From: an uncultured bacterium
GTDB lineage: Bacteria; Planctomycetota; UBA1135; GCA-002686595
NCBI GenBank assembly: GCA_937896235.1
Contig: CALBMX010000067.1
Location: 1 to 64,000, forward strand
DNA length: 64,000 nt
Reading direction: 5' to 3'
A program made the translations under genes and the position numbers. Every line of letters begins with the position of its first letter. Position 1 is the first letter of the stretch. Positions 33,496 through 42,900 of the stretch are shown in pieces. The notes beneath the pieces are model-generated. The model did not search any database, was not told the origin of the DNA, and saw only the letters and a program-made list of their open reading frames with translations.

Positions 33496-36465
33496 CTAGT
33501 TTTCGCCCATGGGGACGCCGAGTTTTGTCGCGACTTCACCAAACAGCTCCGTAACGCGGGTATGACGCATAGCAAGGCGCATGATGTCTTCCAGGATTAG
33601 TGGATCTACGTCCTCTGGCGACATCTCTGCGAGCTCGGGCCAGGCATCCAGTGTTTGCTCCAAGCTGCGCGCAACGTCGATCTCCATACTGCGGAGAAGC
33701 TTCAGCTCTGCCTGACTCGGCACTAAGCGATTTTCCGGTTCAGGTGCTGGCTCGTCTTGGCCCTCTTCTTGGGGGTCGCTCTCTTTATCCTCTTGTTGCT
33801 CTTCGTCTTTGCGGCGCGCGTTCTCCTCCTGCAGCGCCTCTACGAGCCACATCAGAAGTCGCTCGGTGTCGGTCTGAATGCCTTGTACTCGCTCGCCACT
33901 GTCGTAGCCCTCCCCTGCGCCGATTTGACCCGGAGGGCCTAGTAGCAAGGCGATCCGCAACAAGTTGCCTTTGACCTCTGACATGATTGCCGAGAACACC
34001 GTGCTGCCCTCGGCTAGAATCGCAACTTCTAGCTCGCCAGCTTTTTCCGCTGCCGCCTCTTGCTCGCGAGCAATCCGCCGCAGGCGAAGCTTTTGGGCGC
34101 GACTCGGCTCTTCGCGCTCACCGCGGGCCGCATCGACTTCGAGAAGCTCGACCATCTGTTCCCGATGAGTGGTGAGCAGCGCCTCCAGCTCCTCTGTCAT
34201 TTTCAAAAGTACCTCTTCTTGTCGAAGTTGCTGGTACTTCTCCTCCTCTTCTTGGAGGGCCTTCGTAGCCTTTTCGATCTCGCGTTGCACATCGCGCTCG
34301 TCCTCTTCGGCACTCGACAGGTCGCCGGATTGCATTGCTTCCGAGGCATCCTCAGCAGCCTCAGCGGCTTTACTCGCCGAGGATGAGGCATCCTTGCGCT
34401 CCTCTTTCTTCAGGCGCTCTGCTAGCTGGAGCAGGTCGTCTTCGATTTGCTTTTGTTTCTCCGCCAATGCCCGCGCTTCCGATAGCTCTTCAGGGGTGGT
34501 GGGGCGTAAACCGTCTTCGACTTCGCGTGCAGCTTCTTCCAAGGAGTCGATAGCTTCGCGCTGTTGTTTCGAGGCCTCGCCAGAGCGGCCTTCACTCAGT
34601 GCTTTCGAAGCGGATCTCATGGACTCCATCGCCTCTTTCATCGACTCGACAGCAGCCGATTGGGAGGGTTCGCTCAACTCTCCGGCGAGCGACTCCTCCG
34701 CAAGCTTCTCCGCGAGAGCCTGGGCTTGTTCTGCAAGTTCGGCTTGGGCTTCCGCCCTCTGCTCGGCCTGTTTGCCCGCCTCGCCAGAAAGAGTTTTCTC
34801 GCGCGCCTCGCCTAGGGCTTCCAGTGCTTCGGAGAGCGCTGCCTTCGCACTTTCAGCGGCTTCACTCGCAGTGGCTTTAGCCTCCGCGGCAGCGGCTTTG
34901 GATGCCGTTGCCTTTGCCGCATCGGTCGGGGCGGTCGCCTCACCTTGGTCTTGGAGTGACTTCGCCTCCCCCGTAGCTTTCGCCGAGGCCTTCATCGCCG
35001 CCGCCGCCCTCGAAAGGGAGGACTTCGCGCTTCGAGTTGCCTCTGTGTCTTCACCACTCTCTTCACCGGCAGCGGCGAGACGCTCAAGCGCTTCGGCAAG
35101 TGCAGATGCCATGGAGGAGAGCTCCTCCTGAGCACCAGCAATCGCCTCGGGCAAAAAGTTTCTGGTCTCCTCTTGGCTGCGTAGCTCTTCAATGGCAGGG
35201 GCCGCCCCTTCATCGAGTTTTTCCAATACTGCCTCGGCGGCAGCACTGGTGGGCTGATCCGCAGCTCCCGATTTCGCCTGCTCTTCCAGAGTGGCTTGGG
35301 CGGCATCCATCGACTCTTGGGCCGTGGCCTTTAGCTGTGCGGCTCTCTCTCGAAGCGCCTCGGCACGCTGCTTCAGGGCATCCTCAAGCGCGCTGCGACC
35401 GACGCTTGTGGCCGCGCTCCGCTCGGCGCGCAGGTCGGACTGCGAGTCGGCGATGGCCTCTTCGGCTGCTTTTACCGCAGCGGATTTCTCGGCGCCATTT
35501 GGTGTGCCCGACTGGCGCTTCGCACGCTTGACCTCTTCACCGGCTTCGCTGAGTGAGGCGAGGGACTCCTCAAGTGCCTGGTCTGCAGCAAGAGCCTCAG
35601 CCGTCTCCTGTAGTCGTGTAGCGGCGTTCTCCAAAAGCGCTGCGGCCTCCTGGGCATCGTTGGCAGCGAGCAGCTCGGGCAATGCCTTCTTCAAACCGGT
35701 CTCGTTGCTCGGGCTCCACCCCTTCAACAGCTCGGCGATCTCGTTCTCGCGATTGCTAAGTTGACTAAGCTCCTTTTCGATGCGCTCGCGTTCGAGCGCG
35801 CTCGAGCTGCGGCCCGCGGTTTCGCTCTCTTGGAGCTGGTCGCGCTCCGTTTGGACTAGCTCGGCGATCGCGCTCAAGTACTCCTCGACAGCGCCCTGCT
35901 TCAGCTGCTCTTGAAGTTCCCTTGTGTCCCGTTGCAGCTCATCTTGTTCCCGTGACAGCTTGTCTAAAACTTCCTTTGCCTCTGCGATTTGCTCAAGCTT
36001 CTGCTCGAGCTTGTCCATGTCTTGGCGATCCAAAAGGACTTCGAGTAGTGCCTCGAGATCCAAGATCACCGACTGCTGGCGCTCCAGCGACTGCATCCAC
36101 TGCCCCCCCGAGAGTTCGTCTCGTGCGTGCCCCATGCGCTCGTTGAGTGTGAGGCCGTCGGCTCCCTCTTCGCGCTTGTCGATAATTTCGAGGCCGTCCC
36201 GAAGTAGCTGGACGGCGTGCGTTCGGCCTTCGGCTTCAAGTCGACCCACGAGTACCTCCATCGTTTGGCGTAACCTCTGGATCTGACGGGTCAGAAGCGC
36301 CTGCTCCCCTGCGAGACCGGCAATGGCTCTGCTATCCCCGTCTTGCGGAGTGGACCCTGGAACCTGCAGCGGTAGCGAGCTGGGGCTACCCGTTCCTGCG
36401 AAACCGGCGAGCACAATACAGAGCAAGACTTCTTTATAGAGGATATTCATAGGGAGTCGGGTCAT
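33496..36465 (-). CDS. Giant Ala/Glu-rich coiled-coil protein of the MoxR operon
   Basis: 989 residues. An N-terminal hydrophobic segment (around ILYKEVLLCIVLAGFAG) acts as signal or anchor, and the rest is predicted almost entirely helical and coiled-coil, dominated by Ala, Glu, Ser, Lys and Gln (about 60-800). A more globular C-terminal end contains LRSMEIDVARSLEQTLDAWP. The ATG at 36465 overlaps the upstream TGA; an internal ATG five codons later is an alternative. In related operons, coiled-coil and DUF4175-like parts occur next to each other, suggesting they form one complex. Confidence 0.75.
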   Translation of the reverse strand: MTRLPMNILYKEVLLCIVLAGFAGTGSPSSLPLQVPGSTPQDGDSRAIAGLAGEQALLTRQIQRLRQTMEVLVGRLEAEGRTHAVQLLRDGLEIIDKREEGADGLTLNERMGHARDELSGGQWMQSLERQQSVILDLEALLEVLLDRQDMDKLEQKLEQIAEAKEVLDKLSREQDELQRDTRELQEQLKQGAVEEYLSAIAELVQTERDQLQESETAGRSSSALERERIEKELSQLSNRENEIAELLKGWSPSNETGLKKALPELLAANDAQEAAALLENAATRLQETAEALAADQALEESLASLSEAGEEVKRAKRQSGTPNGAEKSAAVKAAEEAIADSQSDLRAERSAATSVGRSALEDALKQRAEALRERAAQLKATAQESMDAAQATLEEQAKSGAADQPTSAAAEAVLEKLDEGAAPAIEELRSQEETRNFLPEAIAGAQEELSSMASALAEALERLAAAGEESGEDTEATRSAKSSLSRAAAAMKASAKATGEAKSLQDQGEATAPTDAAKATASKAAAAEAKATASEAAESAKAALSEALEALGEAREKTLSGEAGKQAEQRAEAQAELAEQAQALAEKLAEESLAGELSEPSQSAAVESMKEAMESMRSASKALSEGRSGEASKQQREAIDSLEEAAREVEDGLRPTTPEELSEARALAEKQKQIEDDLLQLAERLKKEERKDASSSASKAAEAAEDASEAMQSGDLSSAEEDERDVQREIEKATKALQEEEEKYQQLRQEEVLLKMTEELEALLTTHREQMVELLEVDAARGEREEPSRAQKLRLRRIAREQEAAAEKAGELEVAILAEGSTVFSAIMSEVKGNLLRIALLLGPPGQIGAGEGYDSGERVQGIQTDTERLLMWLVEALQEENARRKDEEQQEDKESDPQEEGQDEPAPEPENRLVPSQAELKLLRSMEIDVARSLEQTLDAWPELAEMSPEDVDPLILEDIMRLAMRHTRVTELFGEVATKLGVPMGEN

Positions 36466-38801
36466 TGGGTCGCCAAGTCACGGGTTTGCTCCATAACGCC
36501 CTTTTGGCGCTCGAGAACATCGCGGGCAAGCGAGAGGACGGATTGGAAGTTGTCCCACTCGGCCAGGCGCCCTAGAAGGTCTTCGATGGCGGCTAGGTTT
36601 TCAGCTTGCAACTCAACTGCGGAGACAAGGGCCGCCTGGAGGTCGCCTTCCCCTTCGGATTCTTCGGCGAGCGCAAGCGCTTCGGCCGCCGCGTGAGCCC
36701 GAACTTGATCGATCTCCAAAGCAAGTGCCGTCAGGTCGAGTAGGTGCCCTGCAAAACCCGCGCTTCCCAAGCGTCCCTTTTGGTGTTGCTCAATCAAGGC
36801 ACTCCAAATCCCGGGGTCGAAGTTACGGCCCGATCCTTTCGCAAGTAGGAAGTCGAGCTGCTCTAATTGACGGCTCGCCTCGCTGTCGACACGCGCATGC
36901 AGCACGTCACTCGTTAGGCCGGAGAGCTCCCTGAGTAGGCTGGCAGCATCACCGGTGACCCGCCTTTGGCCCGATGCGGCAGATGCTAAGTCCATGCGGT
37001 CGCGCGCGCTAAAAGGCGTGTCGCTGGTGGCGTCGAGAAGCTCCTCGGTGCGGCGCAGTTTCTCGCGTTGGAGGTCGTAGAGCTCGGACGTTTTTCGACG
37101 CGCCATCGAGAGGCGATCCTGTATCTTCCGCATGTATTCATCGACGGAGAGAACACGGACCAAAATCGCAGGAGAGCGACCGATTCCCGCTACCGGAAGC
37201 CGCGAATCCTGGGCATTGATCTCAAGGCGAATGGTGTCTCCTGCAATTAGGTCGCGTCCGACGAGCTCGGTGAGGTCAAAACGTGCAAACCCGAAAACCG
37301 CGGGGTCGCCTTGAGAGCTGGACGCATCCTCTTGGAAAGGGGAGTTGTCGATGGGGAAGGTGCGCTTGGAGTCTTCCGCGCGCTCGTCCTCTGCCATGAG
37401 CACGATGCCGGAGATGCCGAAGTCGTCCGTGGCGATGGCGGCTAGGGAAAAGGCACCATTGGGAACGGTCTCAAGGGTGAGGCCGCGTGGGTGAAGAATC
37501 TCGATACGAGGCGCCCGGTCCTCCTTGACCTCGATGGCCCAAAGTCCGGGGTCGGGATTGGAAAGACCGTTGGAGTCGACCAGCTCATAGCGGAAGCGCA
37601 GTGAGTTTTCCGGTTCGATCTCAAACCTCAATGCAGGTGCGCCAGTACCCGGAAACTCGGCGTTGGACAAGGTGATGAGTCGATCCTCCGGGAGCAGGCG
37701 GACCTCTCCCGTAATCTGATTGCGAGAGCCATCGCCTTGGAGCACGCGGCCTTCGCACTCGGCAAAGACAGCGATGGTACTTCCCGCCAAGATGGTAGCG
37801 TCCGCGTTCTCAATCGTAAACGGGGTCAGGCCTGTATAGGTTGGCGGCGTTACCACGATCGCCATATTGGAGAGGTCGGGCGGCTCGAGGACCTCGACAA
37901 AGACACGCGGGATCCCGCGGCGATCGTCTCCGCCCTGGGCAAAGAAGTTGATGTCCGCCTGGACACCTCGCAACGTGGTGGCAAAAAGTGTGTCGCCGGT
38001 TCCACGTGCAATTGCGCGCAAGGTAAGGGAGGCGCCGTCGGAGAAGACAAGCTCGACCTCCTCGGGGATGCGACCAGATGCGCGAACGGAAATGGGCAGG
38101 TCTTCCCCACGGGCGATACGAACGTGGAGCTCACCCGACTCAACTTCGGGAGGGCCCTCGACACCCAGCTCAATCGTAAGGAAAGTCAACTGCGGCCAAA
38201 TGTTGTCGCCGCCGGCCAAGCGATTGGCAAAGATGTTTGCGTAGGTCGGCCAGGTCAGGCCAGCACCGGCAAGGAGGGCTGTTGCCAACAGGCCAAGACC
38301 AAGTCTCTTGAGGGGGCCACGCGATGAGAAGACGGGTTGCTCTTTGGTGTTGATGTTCCAGGCGGCTTGATTGGCGCGAGCAAGAACCGTTTGGACAAGG
38401 GACTGGGCACTTTCCGAGCGCTCACCGCCCACAAGTTGAAAATCCGCCGCACTTACAAAGAGCTCGGAGTGACCCGGGTTGGCCCGCTCGAGTAGAACGG
38501 CCATGCCGCGTTGGTCTGGTATTTTTGCAAGGTGTCGAAGCCCGAAACGGAACAGGGCAAGCACGGGGAGCAGGGCGAGCAAGACCCCGTGGGCCATACG
38601 GATTCCACGCGGAACCCCGAGCGCAAAGTCGGCTACAAAGGCGAACGCACACCAGGCCGCAACGGTGATCAAGGCCGTGCCGAAGCCCTCGGCAAGGATG
38701 AGCAGACGCAGCTGCCCGCGAAGTTTCTTGAGCACGCTCTCAAGAGCGGGCGTTTGCTTCAGCGACCTGATCGTCGGATTGGATGGAGGTTGAGTAGGCA
38801 T
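36462..38801 (-). CDS. DUF4175-like membrane protein
   Basis: 779 residues. Two N-terminal transmembrane helices (around LILAEGFGTALITVAAWCAF and MAHGVLLALLPVLALFRFG) and a third near 165-185 precede a large extracytoplasmic beta-rich part (about 190-540) with Ig-like strands. A helical C-terminal part resembles the start of a coiled coil. This is the architecture of DUF4175-type proteins, although my family call is based on layout, not on a search. Twelve bases separate it from the toroid gene upstream. Confidence 0.55.
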   Translation of the reverse strand: MPTQPPSNPTIRSLKQTPALESVLKKLRGQLRLLILAEGFGTALITVAAWCAFAFVADFALGVPRGIRMAHGVLLALLPVLALFRFGLRHLAKIPDQRGMAVLLERANPGHSELFVSAADFQLVGGERSESAQSLVQTVLARANQAAWNINTKEQPVFSSRGPLKRLGLGLLATALLAGAGLTWPTYANIFANRLAGGDNIWPQLTFLTIELGVEGPPEVESGELHVRIARGEDLPISVRASGRIPEEVELVFSDGASLTLRAIARGTGDTLFATTLRGVQADINFFAQGGDDRRGIPRVFVEVLEPPDLSNMAIVVTPPTYTGLTPFTIENADATILAGSTIAVFAECEGRVLQGDGSRNQITGEVRLLPEDRLITLSNAEFPGTGAPALRFEIEPENSLRFRYELVDSNGLSNPDPGLWAIEVKEDRAPRIEILHPRGLTLETVPNGAFSLAAIATDDFGISGIVLMAEDERAEDSKRTFPIDNSPFQEDASSSQGDPAVFGFARFDLTELVGRDLIAGDTIRLEINAQDSRLPVAGIGRSPAILVRVLSVDEYMRKIQDRLSMARRKTSELYDLQREKLRRTEELLDATSDTPFSARDRMDLASAASGQRRVTGDAASLLRELSGLTSDVLHARVDSEASRQLEQLDFLLAKGSGRNFDPGIWSALIEQHQKGRLGSAGFAGHLLDLTALALEIDQVRAHAAAEALALAEESEGEGDLQAALVSAVELQAENLAAIEDLLGRLAEWDNFQSVLSLARDVLERQKGVMEQTRDLATQ

Positions 38802-38813
38802 GGACTGCGCGGG

Positions 38814-39974
38814 TTACCTCTGAAAGATCGGGAGGAAGCGGTAGGGGATTTCAAGGATCAAAACAGCCATCGCTGTGCTGAAGGCCTCTCCCGGACCCAC
38901 TCGGTTCGGAAAGGCACCGCTCGGTTGTTGCAGGGCAAGTAGGTCTCCACGAAGCTCTTCGAAGTAGGGAGTCCAATAGGGCTCGCCGGCCATGTACATA
39001 GCCTGCACGCCGTAGTAGTGCCCGTACCAGAAAAAGTAGTGGGCACCGCCGCGCGCACCGAACTCGTAGTTAAACGTGCCCATATTGCGCTGTAGATAGG
39101 AGAGCCCCTCGGCAATGCGATCGTCCGAATAGATTCCAAGTCCGTTGAGCGCCGTAACTCCGGCGGCTGTGAGCGGGAACGAGGAGCGAGTCGCCCCCTC
39201 TCTTTGATATTTAAACGATCCGGACAAGAAAGTTTCGCGGCCGCGATAACTACCCGCCCCGTTCGCGGAGTCTTTGACGTACTTTGAGGCGAGGTCGACG
39301 GTCTCCTTAGGAACTCGTATGCCTATGTTCCGAGCTGCGCGCAGGGCGATCACCTGGCAGACGACGATAGACATGTCGGACTGCGACTCGAGGGGGACGT
39401 AACGCCAGCCGCCCTCTTCGTTTTGACATGTAACGATGAAGTCGACGGCTTTTTGTAACTTGATTCGCACGTCCTCGCGGTGGGTCATCCCGAAAATTTC
39501 GGCGAGGAACAGCGTCGCGAAGGCGTGGCTGTACATCCTCGTCCCGTTCATCGTGATATAGCCGTCTTCTTGGCACGCGGAGAGAACAAAGTTCAATCCT
39601 GACTCGATAGCTTGACCGTAAGCGCCGCGTCCGGGTTGATGGCCGCCTGCGAGGAATGCGATGCAAGCAAGGGAAGAGACGCCGACGTGTCCCGTCTCCT
39701 TGGTGTAGTCGTATCCATCATTCAGCTTGCGTCCGATTTTTCCGGTCCAGCTGCCATCTTCGTTTTGCTCGCTGGCGAGCCACGCCAGGCCGCGCTCGAC
39801 GGCGGCTTGATGTTTGGGTGTGATCACGGTTTCGGGGCCATCACCGGTGCCGGGCTGCTCTCGCTGGATGACCGGTGCTGGAGGGGGGGGACCCCCTAGC
39901 TTGGGCTCTTGCGAGAGCGCAATCGGCACGGCCACAAGGGCACTCGCGAGCCCGAAAAGGATTGCTGTTTTCAT
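38814..39974 (-). CDS. Secreted alpha/alpha-toroid protein (prenyltransferase/squalene-oxidase repeat), first copy
   Basis: 386 residues with a signal peptide (MKTAILFGLASALVAVPIALS). Repeats of the terpene-cyclase toroid type are clear (GLAWLASEQNEDGSWTG, VDFIVTCQNEEGGWRY, GLSYLQRNMGTF and ALQQPSGAFPN). No DxDD motif is visible. The C-terminus (LEIPYRFLPIFQR) matches the second toroid protein. ATG overlaps the PQQ-like gene's stop as ATGA. Confidence 0.82.
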   Translation of the reverse strand: MKTAILFGLASALVAVPIALSQEPKLGGPPPPAPVIQREQPGTGDGPETVITPKHQAAVERGLAWLASEQNEDGSWTGKIGRKLNDGYDYTKETGHVGVSSLACIAFLAGGHQPGRGAYGQAIESGLNFVLSACQEDGYITMNGTRMYSHAFATLFLAEIFGMTHREDVRIKLQKAVDFIVTCQNEEGGWRYVPLESQSDMSIVVCQVIALRAARNIGIRVPKETVDLASKYVKDSANGAGSYRGRETFLSGSFKYQREGATRSSFPLTAAGVTALNGLGIYSDDRIAEGLSYLQRNMGTFNYEFGARGGAHYFFWYGHYYGVQAMYMAGEPYWTPYFEELRGDLLALQQPSGAFPNRVGPGEAFSTAMAVLILEIPYRFLPIFQR

Positions 39975-42900
39975 CGACTCCCTCCAAGAACTTCCAAGCG
40001 GCCACGCCCGGATCCTATCCCTCTACCAAACAGAAATAGGTCGCTTCCAATTCCGCGTAAGGACAACCCCTCGATTCGACCTAGCCGTGCCGTTAGGGCG
40101 CGATCGTCAAGAACGCGGCCGTCGTGGCGATCGATAAGCAAGAGTCGCGTACTGCGACCCGAGTCTTGGCCGCTCTTTGTGATTGCGTAGGTCATTGCTA
40201 TGGTGTCTCGGGCTAGAACCATCGGGGGAAGGTCTCCATCGTAGAGTCCCTGGCCCAAAACGTCTGGTGGGGAAATGTTCAAGGTCCATAAGTGACCGCG
40301 CGGGATGCCAAAAGCGCGTAACGTCATGGGGCCCTGGTGGGCCGAACTCGGCGATACGGTGGGTTTCGAGGCGACCAACAGCAGGGGGCCGTCCAACGTA
40401 AGTGTCTCGCCAATCGGGAGCCCGACGATGCGGTCTGTGGGGCTTAGGTCGGCAAGGTCACGAGTCGCGCCGAGGTCGGTGTCGAACTCGATCAATTTCG
40501 CCTTCGCATGGAGCGTGCCACCCTCGCTGGTGGGGAGCAGCCAGAGGCAGCTTCGCTCTGCAAAGTGGGCAATGCCAACAAGCTCCAGTGTGTTCCCGAA
40601 TTGAATGGTGTAGCTCAACTCGCCAGTTGCCATATCAATCGCATCGATCGAGTTAGGGCGGCCGTCGGTCCCCGCAAAGAAGTGGGGAAGAAAGAGTGTG
40701 TTCGCTCGGGCCCAAGCGGCGGAGCGATCGCGAATGGAGGCTTGCCCAACAAAACTTAGCTCGTTCAAAATCCCTCCGCGAATACCGTCGAGCAGGACTC
40801 CGCTGCTGTCGTTCTCACGGGAGAGCAAGGCGACCGATGCGCCCGAGACAAGAATCTTTGCCCCTGCAAATTCGTCGAGTAGATCACTTGGGATCTCGGT
40901 TTGCCACAAGCTGGCGCCACCGATAGCCTCCACACCTTGAACCCACAATTTTCCGTCGGAGGAGAGCCACTGAATGACAAGGAGCCCGCCATCGCCGCTG
41001 ATCTCTACAGCACGTGCCCCCGACTTGTCTATGCTCCAAAGAAGCTCTCCGGTAAGGGGTGCAATACCGACAACTCCACCATTGGTGACGGCCGCGATCA
41101 CTTCCGGTGCCTCATGGGGAAGAGCGCAGAGCAGTCGCGACCAGGGGGCACCGGCCCGTGTACCGACGGGGAAGATCCACAGGATCGAGTTTGTCGCAGC
41201 TTGCTCCAGAGAGACGTCTTGGGCGGCCTCGAATGCGTAGAGCTCGTCCCCCGCGCCGCTGAGTAAAATGCGCTTCGTCGCAGCTCCATCTCTCGCGACT
41301 TGGCCCTTGGGCAAAAGGGCGTTGATCAATTCAACTGGGTCAAACGGGCCGATGCGCACGCCTCCAATACTAGCGGACCCCGAGAGGGGAGGGGCCAGAG
41401 TGGTGAGGGAGTCGGCCGGCTGTTCGGCGATAGGTCTGCGGAGGTTTACGAGCAATTGGGAGGCCGTCTCCCCATTCGCAAAAGTGGCGGTCGCCTGCGG
41501 TGTGCGGGTGGCTACCTCTTTGAGAATGGTGTGCGCCAAGTGCGGATTTCCGGCTTCATTGGAAGCCCAGCCTAGGGCGAGCAGGGCGCGCTGGTTAAGC
41601 GCTTGGTCGGGGTCGTCGGAGAGCACCTCCGAAACGCGCTTCGCAAGTTTTTCGAACGAGGTGATGCCTCTGGAGAACTGCTCGATCTCGATGTCGAGTA
41701 GGTGTGTTCGCGCGTCGCGTGCAGCTTCGCTATGGGGCCAGCGGCGGGCAACACCGGAGAAGACGCTGGAGCGACGTTCGGGTGCATCGACTAATCGGGC
41801 GACTTCGATCTGGGCCCGCGCAGCGGCTTCGAAATTGGAGTAGGCGCCGGGGGGGGCCAGGTCGATCGCCACTTGAATCTGATTGGCGACCAGGTCTCCG
41901 ATGGCGATGTCGTCGGTCACAGGAATGAGGCCGTACTCCCACAAGGCTTCATGCAGATGGGTGAGCTGACCCTCATGCTCCTCACTGCGCGCGTAGATCG
42001 CTGCGATGGCTAGGTGAGCGGTAAGCCCAACCGGCAAGCCCGCGCGGGCATAGGGTCCAGCAAGGGCGCTCACGGCGCTGAGGAAGTCGCCGAGGTCCCT
42101 GTCGAGCATTACGGCCGAATACTCGGTGGGGGTCACCTCACGGGGACAGGTCTTGATGAGCTCAGCAAGGGTCTCCAGGCGGGCCTGACGTACTTGCAGA
42201 GGAGGCGCTGTGGAGATCTCTAGGTAGCTCATCAGAGCGTGAAGGAGACGGCAGACGACCCGGGGGTCGGGCGCCCGCAGTACAGCTCTTTCGATGAGTG
42301 CCCGGGCCTCGGCGATGTCGCCGAACGCGCCCTGCCAGGCGGCTTCGCTCTCGAGGAGATGCAGGCGTGTCTCGCCAAGCTTGGCGAGTAGAAGTGCCTG
42401 TAGAGGATCCGACAGGCGTAACCCCGTGAAGTCGAATTTGCGGTCGCTCCCATCCTCGTGAGAGAGAAGAGCACGCACTCCTTGCAGCTCTCGCCATGCA
42501 TCTGTGGGCGCTAAATCCTGAGACGTGGCGAGCTTCAAGCGCAACTGGGCCAACTCCAAAGCGAGGAGATCGGAGTCGAGAGCGCCCTCTAGTTTGGCTT
42601 TCGCGAGGCGCGCCTCTGCGTTCTCCACAAGAGTGCCCCAGTGCATCCAACCCGTAAGCCTCCACTCATCCGTGAGCAGAAGGACACCCTCCGAAACGCC
42701 TAGACTTCCGGGCGAATAGAATTGGCTGCCTTCGGCTCCAAAAGGTCCAAGAGGTGCGGCCTTACCGGTCTCCCGATCCACTTGAAGTACCCCCCAATCG
42801 GTGGGGACTAGAATCGTTCCCACCGTGGCCTCGCCTAGGGGGCGTGGCGAGATCGGGCCATTGGTTAGGAGTCCACTCGGCGTTTTGATCGCTGGAAAGC

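Noticed and set aside
34169-35131. Long plus-strand ORF, Ser/Ala-rich, opposite the coiled-coil gene
   Set aside because: It is the antisense shadow of a low-complexity Ala/Glu-rich coding region; its composition is not protein-like and the coiled-coil frame fits the operon.
31464-39974. Hopanoid or squalene cyclase genes
   Set aside because: Both proteins carry signal peptides, are far shorter than real cyclases and lack the DxDD catalytic motif; no other terpenoid genes are present.
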